A stretch of DNA of 64,000 bases, from assembly GCA_963989385.1 (NCBI GenBank), contig OZ022509.1:73678667-73742666 (forward strand), in the 5' to 3' direction. The notes below the pieces were generated by a model. That model worked only from the letters and a program-made list of their open reading frames with translations. It was not told where the DNA came from and ran no database searches. The first letter of the stretch is position 1, and each line of letters opens with the position of its first letter. This stretch comes from Ctena decussata. Lineage: Eukaryota; Mollusca; Bivalvia; Lucinida; Lucinidae. Positions 25,601 through 39,606 of this stretch are shown here, piece by piece. The translations under genes and the position numbers were made by a program.

Positions 25601-26006
25601 ATTCTAGCTCCAACAAAAACCCACATGCACATCTTCAATATGTCCACAACATGTATGCAAGGTTTGAAAAAGATCCATTGTAAACTGTGGGAGGAGTTGA
25701 TTACACAAACTGCATACCCTACAATGCAAAAATTTGCCTAAAATGACTAAGTTCAAAAGGCCGTAATTCTGTCAAAATTAATTCTAGCTCCAACAAAAAC
25801 CCACATGCACATCTTCAATATGTCCACAACCTGTATGTGAAGTTTGAAAAAGATCCACTGAAAACTGTGGGAGGAGTTGATTACACAAACTCTATACCGT
25901 AAAGTGTGACGAACGGACGGACAGACGGACGGACGGACGGACAGACAGGAGCAAATCTTAATGCCCCCTGACTATTGTCACGGGGGCATAAAAAAAAAAA
26001 TTTTTT

Positions 26007-26051
<45 letters not shown>

Positions 26052-28937
26052 CGGGAGTGGGCACGGGAATGTGGAGGGGTTAGAGAAAGTTAGGAACACT
26101 GATAAGATATCACAGCATGGTCATCAATATTCTAAAAGGTACACGGTTATTCAAATTCTGGAGCTGGCCAGGGTTATACAGATATGGAGCAGAGACTCAA
26201 ACAGCAGCTCAAAATACCAAAGGGAAATAACTCACATAGTATAAAGCAAGAGTTATCATTCATGTATGAGATCAATTGTTATGACCTGTTCTGCATATCT
26301 GTGAAGTATCAAGAAAATATTTCAAAAGGTATTCAAGCTATGGAGTGGACACCTAAAATCATCAAAGGGAAATAACTCCAAAAGTAAGAAAGCAAGAGTT
26401 GTCATTCTTGTTTGCGACACATCATCATGACCTGTTCCACATATCTGTGAAGTATCATGAAAATATTCCAAAAGGTATCCAAGTTATAGAGCGGACACGA
26501 AATCACACCTTAAACCATCAAGGGGAAATAACTCAAAAAGTAAGAAAGCAGGAGTTGTCATTCTTGTTCGCGACACATCGTCATGACCTGTTCTACACAT
26601 CTGTGAAGTATCATGAAAATATTCCAAAAGGTATTCAAGTTATAGAGCAGACACGAAATCATACCTAAAATGATCAAGGGGAAATAACTCAAAAAGTAAG
26701 AAAGCAAGAGTTGTCATTCTTGTTCACGACACATTGTCATGACCTGTTCTACATATCTGTGAAGTATCATGAAAATATTCCAAAAGGTATGCAAGTTACA
26801 GAGCGGACACGAATCTGCCAAAAAATCACACCTAAAACTATCAAGGGGAAATAACTCAAAAAGTAAGAAAGCAAGAGTTGTCATTCTTGTTCGCGACACA
26901 TCGTCATGACCTGTTCTACATTTCTGCGAAGTATCATGAAAATATTCCAAAGGGTATTCAAGTTACAGAGCGGACACGAATCTGCCAAAAAATCACCAAA
27001 GGGGAGATAATTCAAAAAGTACAATAGCAAGAGTTACCATTCTTGTTCGCGACACATTGTCATGACCTGTTCTACATAACTGTGAAGTAGCATGAAAATA
27101 TTCCAAAGGGTATTCAAGATATAGAGCGGACAAGAAAGTGTTTACGGACGGACGGACGGACGGACGGACGGACGCCAGGCTCATCGCTATATCCCCCTGA
27201 ACCTTTCGGTCGGGGGATAAAAAGGCAATGGAAAATTACAGTTATTTATTTTGCAACAAATGAAAAATAAATATTTTTTCACTTTCACCAAAATTTAAAA
27301 TCTGTCTTTAGTATAGTTTTCTGTACCATTTTGTTATTTTTTATTATTTATTGATTGTTACATTCTAAATTCAACCACTATTTTGTAGCATTTTAAAGAA
27401 CTTCATGTAGTTGTGTATTTTCTCACGTTTTAGAATACATTTAATGATTTTTCCATGATTCCCAGAATAAAAATAAATTAACAACTTACTGACCTTTTTC
27501 TTTTTCTACAGTATGGTATGGGGAAGCAATTTTCTCAATCTCTATTCTACAAAATTCATAATAACCAGGCAACAATTGATAAGAACAGGTACCTGTCTAA
27601 GACTGGTAGAGGGAAGATGAGAACGAGATCCCACCCCTTTCAGTATCACCGTCCAGTTGCTTAATCAGACGGTTTGAAACATTCCTTCTTCCCCAGGTCA
27701 ACTGCAGCTTGGAATGAACTTACAACTGAAGCTGTCGTGAGACAGTTGAGGGGTTTAAGTCCAAAATAACTTGTAAACCTCAAGTTGGGCTGGGATAGAG
27801 CATGTAATGCCTAGCCCTCAGGACTCTTGTAAATAGCTTTAATTTGTGTGGCTTTGTCATAGATTCTGTAAATACTATACTTTATTTTCTTAAACTTATG
27901 CGCCCTACCCCGCGCCTGCCATCATGGTCAGTTACTGACTGCAGAGCTCTAGATTAGAGGGAGTATTTGTGATAATTAGGGATAATTTTTGTTAAATCTG
28001 CATAAAAACATATGTTGTGACCCCTCATCTGAACCGTCTCGACGAAACGGTTCAAATGAGGGGTCACAACATATGGTTTTGATGAGAAATAAAAAAATTA
28101 TCCTTAATTATCATCAAATGCATCCTCTTATCTAGAGCTCTGTGACCGAGAGCAGTATTGAGAGAAAGAAAGAAAATCTTAGTTGATTTTAAGACAAAAA
28201 CATCAAATTACACCAACCTCAGATAATGTAGGTCTGAGGATTCTTTCATACATAGCCAACAAAACTCTGCCCCACACACTGGGCATGTCATGTGATTGCA
28301 CGAACCATCGTTCATCTTCATAATAAATGCTGAGCAACGAGGACATGGCTTGATGAAGTCTTCTGTAATCAAAGGAAAATACATTTTTTAAGATAAATTT
28401 TATGATTTTCTCAAAGCACATAGAAGTTGTCCTGTTTAATATACTTAAGTTGTTTAATATCAGAGCTCTAGATAAGAGGGAGTATTTGGTGATAATTAGG
28501 GATAATTTTCGCAAAATCGGCATAAAAACATATATTGTGACCCCTCATCTGAACCGTCTCGACGAGACAGTTCAGATGAGGGGTCACAACATATGGTTTA
28601 AATGAGAAATAAGAAAAATTATCCTTAATTATCCTCAAATACGCCCTCTTATCTAGAGCTCTGAATATTCTTGAGTTGGATTTTGTGGATAATTCTGATG
28701 ATTCTTTTTCTCTTAACTCTCAACATATACGTATGTTGTGATACCTCATTATAACCATCTTGGTGAGACTTTTCTAATGAGGGGGCCACAGGATATGTTT
28801 TATGGATAACTATAAAAAATTATTTAAAAAATATCCCTGCTACCCCTTCTTATATGGAACACAGTGTAGTGACTGAGTGAACTTGGATTTTATGTTTCTG
28901 TGGTTTTTGTTACAGTGACATTACATTATACAACAGA

Positions 28938-28977
<40 letters not shown>

Positions 28978-31900
28978 GGGGGGGGGGGGGAGAATTAATA
29001 TCTTTTCAGTGTCCCGATATTTAAGCACATTAGGGTAGATACTGTAGTTCACATTCCTATGGGCATCCACTTACATGTATGGATACTTGTGGTGAAAGCC
29101 CTTTGTCACATGCTTGCTTGTGACGCACAAACATACCATCCTCAATTTTTCCTTATATAAAGCTGTTTCATTGAAGGTCAGTATGATAATTTAATAGTCG
29201 TCAATATACATTCAGCACATTGCCCTTAACAGAAACTCTAGGGGAACTCTATAGCTGCTAATAAAAATATCGTTGATGGTCCACAAGAGCTCCATATAAG
29301 AAGGGGTATTGAGGATAATTTGAAGATTATTTTTCTTAGTTCTCAACAAAAACATATGTTGTGACCCCTCATTAGAGCCGTCTCGCTGAGACGGTTCTAA
29401 TGATGGGCCACAAAATATGTTTTTGTGGAGAAATCTGAACAATTATCCCACAATTATCCTTGTCACACCTTCTTATCTGGAGCTCTGGACCAAACCTATC
29501 CAGGAAGAAGTGTGGTTACATAAATATAATTCTAGGAAAAAATTTTGTTCTCCATAAAAACAGATACTAAGCATACCATAAATGCAATACCACATTTTCA
29601 TGGATGTTTGCAGAGGCTTATGTATAGGTCAGAGCCCTAGATAAGAGGGGGTATTTGGTGATAATTGGGGATAATTTTTGTTAATTTTGGATAAAAACAT
29701 ATGTTGTTACCCCTCATCTGAACCGTCTCGACGAGACGGTTCAGATGAGGGGTCACAAGATATGGTTTCAATGAGAAATAAAGAAAATTATCCCTCAATT
29801 ATCATCAAATACCCCTCTTATCTAGAGCTCTGATAGGTATACCTCTGACTGGTGCCACTCCTTACTGCAAAGGTTTATATAAGCAAACAGACAGACAGCT
29901 AAATGAATGACTGGATGGCTCAGCAGTTTATCATCCTTTTTAACAGTATTTCAGTTATTCAGGATGATGGGAGGGTGATTATTAAGGGCTCTGTGCTGTG
30001 AAGCACTGTATAGGTTCAAACAGAATCTCGCCTGCTCCAGGAATTGAACCTGTGCCTTTTATCCAAAGTTGGGAGTGCCACAGAGACATTTTGAAAGACA
30101 CTTGGACAATGTATATCAAAGGCAGATAAAACTAGCACCAAATTAAAAGGTTACAGTCAGGGTATCATGAGATACAACAACATAAAACTAATCACAGCTC
30201 CAAAATTTGCTTATCCAAAGCTCCAGATAAGAGGGGTATTTGATGATAACTGAGGGATAATTTTCATTATTCCTCACTGAAACCATATGTTGTGACGCCT
30301 CATCTGAACCGTCTCATCAAGACGGTTCAGATGAGGGGCCACAACATACGTTTTCATCCAGAATAAACAAAAATTATCCCTAATTATCATCAAACACTCC
30401 TCTTATCTACAGCTCTATCTAAACCTACTTACTTTGTGACTCAGCATCATGTCCATAGAAGACAGAGCCCGACCTGTCATTGAGGGCTCTCTCGGCCCGG
30501 GCTGTGTCACATGTCTTATTAGGGTGCCAGTATTGTTGACAATGGTAGCAGAAAAAAGTATCACAGCCAGGTCGCTCACACTTGATCTTCGGACAACCAG
30601 CACACTCCTTGGCTATCACAGCATACCTGAAAGTAATGCCATTAATATAAATTAATAATCCATACAAGGCTCTAATAACTCCCCCCCCCCCCCCCCCCCA
30701 ATCCCTCTATTATACACATTATAATTACCTATTCGACCCTTTTAGCGCACTTCACATTTTCAAAATGGCACTGAATACTTGCATAAGAATTTCTTCCTAA
30801 TAAACGCACATTTCAAAGAATTATTAGATACAGAAACAAACAGGATTTATTATTTATTGCATCAAAGAAAAGCTGCTTATAATCACACAAGGATGGAGAA
30901 GCTTTGTAAGTGAACACTTAAGATTCTGTAGTGTTTTAAGCACTTGAAAAAAGAAAACCAGAGGGCCAATGGCCCTATATCGCTCACCTGAGCACTGAGG
31001 TTACAGCAACAAAACACCATGCACAACAGCAATAAAAAGCACCATTTATGTGGAGGATAATATCACAAATATTTATGAAAAAAAGCTTTATCCCCCCGTA
31101 ATGGCTTCTCAGAAGATCTTTGGCTGCAATGGCAACCAATCAAAATCAGGTATTTGGGAAATATTCATATGGCTGGTAGAGGACTACTCCAGGAACATTT
31201 CTGTAAAGCTTTTGTCAAAATATCTGCAGTAACACAGAAATAAATAGCAAATGTCCACTTTCCCCATTATAAGTCTATGGAAACTTTAAGTTGCCATAGC
31301 AACAAATTCACACGGGCAATGATAATATAAAACATACTTTAGGTAGAGGCTAATGTTATCAATATGTATGCTAAGTATCAGCTTCATCCCCCTCATGGCT
31401 TCATTTTTCCCATAATAAGTCAATGGAAACTATAAGGCCAAAAATAAAATATTTAATGTTTCCCCTTACGCGACCGACCGTAAAAAATCGTAGCGACCGG
31501 AAATATTTTTTTCCGATTTCAAAAAAAAAAAATATTTTTTTTTCTACCTTTGTGCCGAGTACCAAAAATCTGGGTCTTCAGAGCTCTAGATAGAGGTGTT
31601 TCTGACGAAAAACGCTTGCAGTCCCAAACTAATGTGTCAAGAATATGCTACTCCCACTAAAACAGGATTATCCATCATAAAAACGAATGGCATCGTCTTT
31701 TTAAATATGTTTGGAGACAAAAGAAGCAGAACGGAATAGCCCAACAAAAATGCGCTCAACCACCTTAGATAAGACTGGCAAAAGATCAAAGGATTTCAGT
31801 CATCTTTTGAAGTCACTGGCTGCCGCTCAATGCACTTGACGATAGCTTTTATGTAGAGTAACCTGGAGCTGAAAATTTCGGTGTCGGGCAAAAACAAAGG

Positions 31901-34900
31901 GTCATTCTTTGATACAGAGCGGCATGCGAAAATTGTTGAGCAACGAAATTGCATTCCGGGTATTGTTATTTTCAATTTGTCTTTTCCGGAAATACACGGA
32001 GACTGTTCAAAAAAGTAAAATCGGATTTGAAGTTTAGACTGGCGAAAATCGCATAAAATTATGCTTTAAAGGCTACATTTTTAGGGTACTTTACGACGTG
32101 TGCATATAGGGAAAACCCAGATAAGCATGTGTACTGGCTAAGTCTGATCAGAGTCATCCCTGTCTGGACAAACATTTCATCTAGTATTAGGTTGATTATT
32201 AGGAAACGCACATGGCTGAAATCTCATTTTGCCGACGCTAATCAAAACGTCTCCAGTGGTGCCAAATGTGTCCAACGGAACGCAAAAGCGCAGAAAATAT
32301 TCGCTTTTCTAATTTATGGTAGAAGTTTTCATAATCCAAAGATCAAAGTTGTGAATAGGAAACACCAGTCGCATTGCATTACTGCGCAGGCTGATCGGGG
32401 CATATGGTATAAGGTACCTTTGCCTGTCTCACGGTTTTATATGACACGTGTCCAGTTCAATGCGGCGTTCTTTGATGTCTGATTAACATAACCACGTGCA
32501 GGTGGTTACCGTATTTAAAACAAGACCTGTCCGCGTACAGGATAGCTCGCCTGCAGCGCATTGCCCATCACATAAAAAAACTTTAACCAAAACATCCATT
32601 TCGGACGCCGATGCCGACGCGGACGCCGACGCCAGGGTGACAACAATAGCTCTTCCTGAACTTTCGTTCAGGCGAGCTAAAAACTACTACCATCTTTACA
32701 CTCCGTTATAGCGTATTCCCTGATGAGAATGCGTAACTCGCAATGACCATAATTAATGTTTGCATGTTGTTTTGATACCGATTGACCCGTTCTCCCTAAT
32801 AAACTCATCTTACGGACATAGATCTTCATATTTGGGTTGTTCCAATATCTAATACAGGGTACAATGTATGTGACAAAAGTGTATAGACGACGATGCAATG
32901 AGAATGTGTTTATCTCCGGTGCATCCGATCCCATATTTGCTAACAATGCAGCCTCGTCAGGGTCACACTGTTCTTATCATAAAACTTGAATGAACGTGTT
33001 ATATACTGTTCTTGGCTATATGGCCAACATTAAAGAAGGAATGCGACAGACTTTATAAAAAATCTGTGTACCAGTTTGGACTGTCACCTCATATCTACAC
33101 TGCTTGATTAAACAACTACGTAAGTAACCAGAATAGACCATGATCAGAATGCGCATTACACATGTCCCCGATATGGCACGTTCACACTTACATTTAATTA
33201 TGAGTGTGTGCGTGTTTTGTACGTGTGTGTCTTATACTTCCATGCCCCACGCACCTCAGCGGAACCTATCCGTAGTCGCAGTAACGGGGCGCCATTCGCC
33301 CTTCCTTATTTAATTATAAAAACTGCGTCGTCTATTTTTATAGACTTATATGCAAATACTTTTAAAAACACTCCTACGTCTTAATTTGGGATGGAAAAAC
33401 TATCAGATGAAGCGGCTCGAGTGAGGCGGCAGCATGTCCCAGCTTATAAAGATTATCTGGAGCTCTGACTTTTCCGGGAAAAAAAAAATAAAATCCCGAC
33501 TGACCTACCCACCATTGAGAAAAAGGGTCGGGTAAGGGGAAACAAGAATATTTCTAAGGATGGCCTAAGTTGCCATAGCAACCAAAGTTCTTATGGAATT
33601 GGAAGAAAAAGAATAAAATTTATGTAGAGGCTACTGTCATCAACACATCTGCACAATATCAGCTTCATCCCCTGGCTTCTGAGCAGAAGATTTTTTTTTT
33701 TTTTCGAAAATTTACCCTATATTTTGCCATGGCAACCAATCAAATTCAGCAATTTGGAGAAAATTCATATAAATCGTAGAGGACTACTCAAGAAACATTT
33801 CTGTAGAAAAAAAATCTAAATAACTGCAGTTAGACAGCAAAAATTGCCAATTTCCATTTTCTCCATTATAAGTTAATGGAAACTCTTAGTTGCCATAGCA
33901 ACCAAACTGCTGGAGCAGTTGCCATGAAAAACAGTAATCCTATAGAGGCTAGTACTAAGGTTCTTTCTGTAAAGTTTGAGCTTTATTGGCCACACAGTTT
34001 CTGCGGAGATGATTTTTTAATAGGCGAGGTCTGCTGACAACCGGTTGTCACCAGACTTTTTGGACCAAAACCGTCTGCTGACAACCGGTTGTAACCAGAC
34101 TTTTTGGACCAAAAATGTCTGCTGACAACCGGCTATATAATTTCCATTAAATGGTTTTAAATTGGGTTTAATTTACTGAATTTGTTTTAATATGCTATAA
34201 ATATGTTATAAACATAACATAAACGTGAAAAAGCTTCTCAAATAGTTGAGGCAAATTACCATTTTTACTTGCATAATTCTTGCACTCTTGTCACTGGGTT
34301 ACATATATATGTGGACTGTTTGTACTTTATGTATGGATAATGGAAACCAATAATGTAGTTGAATATCTACACCATTATAAGCCTATATAAAACATGTGAC
34401 CCCCAGGGTAGGGCATTTGACCCCAGGGCCATAATTTGAACAGACTTGTTATTGGACAACTAGGTGATGCCACATACCAATTACCAAGGCTCTGCATCCA
34501 GTGGTTTTAGGCAAGAAGATCTTAAAAGCCTTTGCAAAAACGTGACACCCAGGGCAGGGCTCAGCCTAGAGGGCAATTTGGGAGAAATAGTCTCCCTAAG
34601 CTGGTTGACTTCTCCCTAGTTTAAGCTGAGGGAGAAGTGAAAATACATAGAACATATAGGGAGCTCCAAAATTTGGGCAAAAACTTCTCCCTCAAGTCCT
34701 GAAAATGCCGCAAAATTTCTCCCTGACTGAAAGCTCTAGGCTCACCCCTACAGGGCGAGGCCATTTTGGCCCTAGGACCATAATTTGAGCAAACTTGGTA
34801 GAGGACCACCAGGTGATGATACATACCAAATATCAAGGCCTTACGGTTTTAGACAAGAAGATTTTCAAAGTTATTCCAAAACCTTAGTATTTCAACTCAT

Positions 34901-37900
34901 TTGACCTAGTTATGCCATGGACTAGAACCATTTGAATAGTTTTCAAAGAGGGACATATAAGGTTCATTCCTGCCAAGTCTGGTCAAGTTTAGGAGACAAT
35001 GTCCTTTGAAGCAAATTGTTGATGACAAAAAAGGCACAACTTACAGCATGATTGAGTTTGACTATCACAATAGCTCACCTTGAACTAGAAAACAAGAATC
35101 AGATGCCCCCATGCGGTGCCTGTCACAAAGCTGTATACATCACAAAATTGTCTATTATCAATAAATACTATTTAAACGACATACATATTGGCATTTTGTT
35201 TTCAATGTTTACGCAAATGCTCTAAAAATTCTATTGAAATCTGTGAAAGGGTTGAATACACAAGCTCCATCCCTAAAGCACAAAAAAGGTGCTGTCAATG
35301 ACTAAGTTCAAAAGGCCATAATTCTGACAAAATTTAATTCTTTCAAAATTTTTTTTAGCTACATGCACATTTTGATTGTGTCCACAACATGTGTACAAAG
35401 TTTGAAAAGAATCCACAGACAACTACAGGAGTAGTTGATTACACAAACTCCATATACTATAACAAAAAGGATGGCAAAAATGACAAGTTCAAAAGGCAGT
35501 CATTCTGTCAAAATTAATCTATTCTTCATCAAACTGCCACATGCACATTTTGATTATGTCCGTAAGATGCGCATAAAGTTGGAAAAGATCAAGTGAAAAC
35601 TGTAAGAAGAGTGATTACACAAACTCCATATCCTGCAAGGCAAATAGGCTGCCCAATATGACTTAAATTCAATAGGCCATAATTCTGTCAAAATAAAATT
35701 TAAGCCATCAAAAAGCCACATGCACATCTTCACTATGTCCACAACATGTATACAAAGTTTGAAAAGGATCCACTAAAAACTGTCAGAGGAGTTGGCTACA
35801 CAAACTCCATGCCCCTCACTGCAAAAAGCTGCCCAAAATGACTAAGTTCAATCGGCTGTTATTCTGTCGAAATCAATTTTACCCCCATCAAAAAGCCACA
35901 TGCACATCTTCATTATGTCCACAGCATGTGTGCAAAGTTTGAAAAAGATCCATTGAAAACTGTGGGAAGAGTTGATTACACATACTCTATACCCTAAAGT
36001 GTGATGAATGGATGGATGGACAGACAGACAGACAGATGGACAGGAGCAAATCTTAATGCCCCTGACTGTCTTCACGGGGGCAAAACCCCCATTTCCCCCC
36101 ACTCCCCCCTGAATTCATAAGTTTCAGTTTATTTTACTGACATCAAATGAAGCAGAAATCTCTTCCAGCACGGCTGATCAATTCTAGAACCCGGATATGA
36201 TAGGGTAAGGATGTTGGGGTCTTGATGTTATGATGTAAATATTTGACTCGAGTGACTCGACTATACATGCTCAGGGACAAGAGCCATTTATCTTTCAGTA
36301 GTAGTATTTCAACTCTCATATCAACGTTGCCCCCGCACCTCAGCGGAACGAATCCATAGCCTCAGTAACGGGGCGCCGAGCGTCCGTCCATGAATGTCAA
36401 TCGTTAGTCAGATTCGTCCATCAGTCCTGCTTATCAAGGCCCTACGGCTGCTGCATGCGTGGAAAAGGAGTACGTTAGCAGGGTCCATTTATCTTTCAGA
36501 CTGAGGTAAAGAGCATATGAATAAAATATGATGCATCAAATTTGATAAATGCATTAAAAAGCCATTCAGAACTAACTGCTAAACAACTCAACACCTTTGT
36601 TAAAGATCAAAGTTTGATTTTCACACCTTAATTCTAGGATTTAATTGCAATGGGAGATAGACCATATAGGTATTATCATTCTTGCACAGAGCAACAATGT
36701 TAGTTAGATAATATATCACAAACAACAACAGGCAAAAGATAGGACTCATTATTTTGTTTCCATACATCGAAGTACAAACAGTCCTCCTATATATGTAACA
36801 CAATGCCAAAAAATGCAAGAATGCTGTAATACCGTATTTCTTAGGCTATAAGACGGGGATTTTTCCCGCTGAAATGACCAAAAAAAATTATAGGCGAGGC
36901 TTTGGCCACCATGGCTATTTTCCACAAAGTCCCTGTGTGCAGCTGGTCACTGTCCAAGGCGTAAGTCTATTCCTGCTCGCAAGTTATGTCCAGGTGTTGA
37001 GGCATAAACAAAATATCAGGTACCGATCACATGAAATGATAACTTATGTGAACAGTGATTGCATCGGGCAAACCCGAATTTTGCTACTGTATGCCTTGAT
37101 TAAACTCTTCTTTTGAATTCCAAATCCACAAGCAATGTGTAACAATATCATCGATATCCCTTTTTTATTTTTATTTCCCTTAACATTCTCAGGTATTTTC
37201 CTGCAACCTAGATGTAAACACATATGGCACCTTTGCTCTTTACCTATCGGTAATCTCAGTTAACTGTCTGGATCAATTATGTAATTTGAGATGCTATTTT
37301 TGGACTGGAGTACACAAGAAGAGATCAAAGTGGTCAATGACAATGAGGTGACACAATTTGTTTAAGTTCTGGTGTGTTCAATTGACCACTGCTAGTAGTA
37401 GGTAGGCTTGCCCGTATTTACGCTAAATATTTGGCCTGTGAAAAAAATCTTAGTATGGATCCTTTCATCTTCAACTTTCAAATTGGAATACATGAATATA
37501 TTTTCTCCAGTTGTGTACACCCGAGTTAGGATGTGTGTAACTTTAGGAAATATATGTACGGTAAATAATAAGGTATGTAACCCAAGATATTTATGCATAT
37601 TACGGTAACTGCATAACCAGTTTTAATATACGTAGATGTGTAGATGTCGATGACAGGTGATGACCTTTGGGGAATTTGCAAAAAGACAGACCCGTCTTAT
37701 AGACAAGGCTAAGCTAAATACTTGCCCAGACAGTCCAAAAAACACCCCCCATCTAATAAACGACTCGCCTTATAGCCGAAGAATTACGGTAACAGTCATT
37801 TGCCTTAACTATGAGAAAATTTATGTTATATTTATAACATATTAATATAAATTCAGCTAAAGGAAACCAAATTAAAAACCATTTAATAGAAAATATATGG

Positions 37901-39559
37901 CTGGTTGTCAGCAGACGTTTTTGGTCCAAAAAGTCTGGTGACAACCGGTTGTCAGCAGACGGTTTTGGTCCAAAAACTCTGGTGACAACCAGTTGTCAGC
38001 AGACACTTCCTTTTTAATATTTTTCTATTTTTAACTATTCGGTTGCAATGGCAACCATTCAAATTGCGCAATTTGTATAAATTTAACATGGCTGGTTAAA
38101 GACTACTCAAGGTAACTTTCTATGAAAGTTTTGTCAAAATATCTGCAGTGGCATAGCAATAAATGCAAATTTTCCATTTTGCCATTATAAGTCAATGGCA
38201 ACTTTCAGTTCCCATAGCAACCAAACTGCTGGAGCAATAGCCAAGAAAAACAGTAGTTTTATAGAGGCTAGTACTAAGATCCTTCCTGTGAAGTTTGAGC
38301 TTTATTGGTTGTATAGTTTCTGAGGAGATGATTTTTTAATATTTTTTCTATTTTTAACCATTCAGTTGCCATGGCAACCAGCCAAATTGTGTAATTTACA
38401 TGAATTTCATTCAGTTGATAGAGAACTACTCAAGGAACATTTCTGCAAAAGTTTTGTCAAAATATCTGCAGTGACATAGCAATAAATGCAAATTTTCAAT
38501 TTTCCCCATACAAGTCAATGGAAACTTTAAGTTGCCATAGCAACCAAAGTTATGAAGCGATTTGGATAAAAAACAGTATTATTGGTTCCCCCTGCCCATA
38601 GATGCTATATATGAAATTTGGTTACAATGGGCCTTGTAGTTTCAGAGGAGATGTCGTTTGAAAATGTTGACGGACGGACGACGGATGCCTGCCTATACTA
38701 TAAGCTCACCTGTGAGCCCAGTGCTGGAAATGGCCAGTGGCCCAGTGGCCAAATGCGCCTAATTTTTGTTTCGGGCCACCAGAAATCTCCAAAATATGAC
38801 CTTTAGTGGCCCAAATTTATCTTTCTGACAATACTAAATCAGGGATTATTCTGGCCCAAGATTTTTGTGAGATAAAAAATCCCATTAGGTCAAAATTAAT
38901 GAGAAATTTTCAAATCTGATGAGATTTTTTCTCTCGCTGGGTCAAAGTTAGTGAGAAAATTTCAGTTCCTGTTGATTCTTTTCATTGCATGAAATATATA
39001 TCATAATGGTTAATATAAAGAAATTAGGTTTTGTTTTTCTTTATTTCCAACAATTTATTAAGGAAAATAATTTCATTAAAATGATCAAATATCAACTTTC
39101 AAACAGTTTATCACATACTGTTAACCGTAATGATCCCAAGTTTTTTGACAGATATGTCTGGGCAAGCAGTGGCGACCCAGACCAGACTGCTCCTAGATTG
39201 GGGTCTTCACTGTTTGCCATTCCACTGCATCTTTTGTAGGCATTACTATATGGTAGGTAGAACCTCAAGTGTTTGTTTGAACTTAACTTTAGGTTTACAG
39301 CAATTTTTTTTGGCTGTCAAAAAATTTAGGAACATTACAGTAATTAACCCTTGTCATGCTGAACCTGGATATGCCCCATCTTTGCAAACAGTGCAGATTG
39401 AGATCAGATGGCTTGTGAAGAAGCTATCTGATCTGGATCTTCACTCTTTGTCATTCAGTTTCTGAAATTGTAAGAATTTTAAAATTACATCAAGAAATCT
39501 GACTGGTTGATAATCAGAAGTGTGATTTGACAGGGTCCTTGCTGTTATTATTTTCGTCG

Positions 39560-39606
<47 letters not shown>

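Larger units (their letters stand above)
24003..27220. mobile_element. Helentron-like family II element, copy b, split by family III
   Basis: The left part 24003-24350 matches copy a closely (CCATCAGAGGAGATGGCAAA). The right part resumes in the A/T/G homopolymer run at about 25990 and continues to the terminal hairpin at 27195-27220. The family III element at about 24351-25990 is inserted exactly at the homopolymer. Confidence 0.8.
34022..38010. mobile_element. 3,989-bp DNA transposon-like insertion, 8-bp target duplication, repeated TIR
   Basis: The terminal inverted repeats of ~130 bp are themselves about 2.5 tandem copies of a ~50-bp unit holding GTCTGCTGACAACCGGTTGT and GACTTTTTGGACCAAAA. 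TTTTTAAT is duplicated at 34014-34021 and 38011-38018, and the empty site is visible in the family I relative near 43520. No transposase frame was found. The interior is built of other repeats: diverged tandem units (34380-35080), a family III copy (35091-36082) and a TA-flanked element (36830-37791). An 8-bp duplication is compatible with hAT, P or Merlin types. Confidence 0.82.

Noticed and set aside
25975..26244. Gly-only and Pro-only frames over poly(G)/poly(C) (also at 22137, 25881, 39441 and 39527)
   Set aside because: They arise from homopolymers in non-coding elements.
21838..27220. Direct repeats with spacers suggesting a CRISPR array
   Set aside because: The units are 150-180 bp long, diverged and adjoin each other, with no short repeat/spacer pattern; the DNA is eukaryotic.
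24000..27222. Assembly duplication of 21838-23410
   Set aside because: The two copies differ by many substitutions, different poly(G) length and an insertion, so they are separate element copies.
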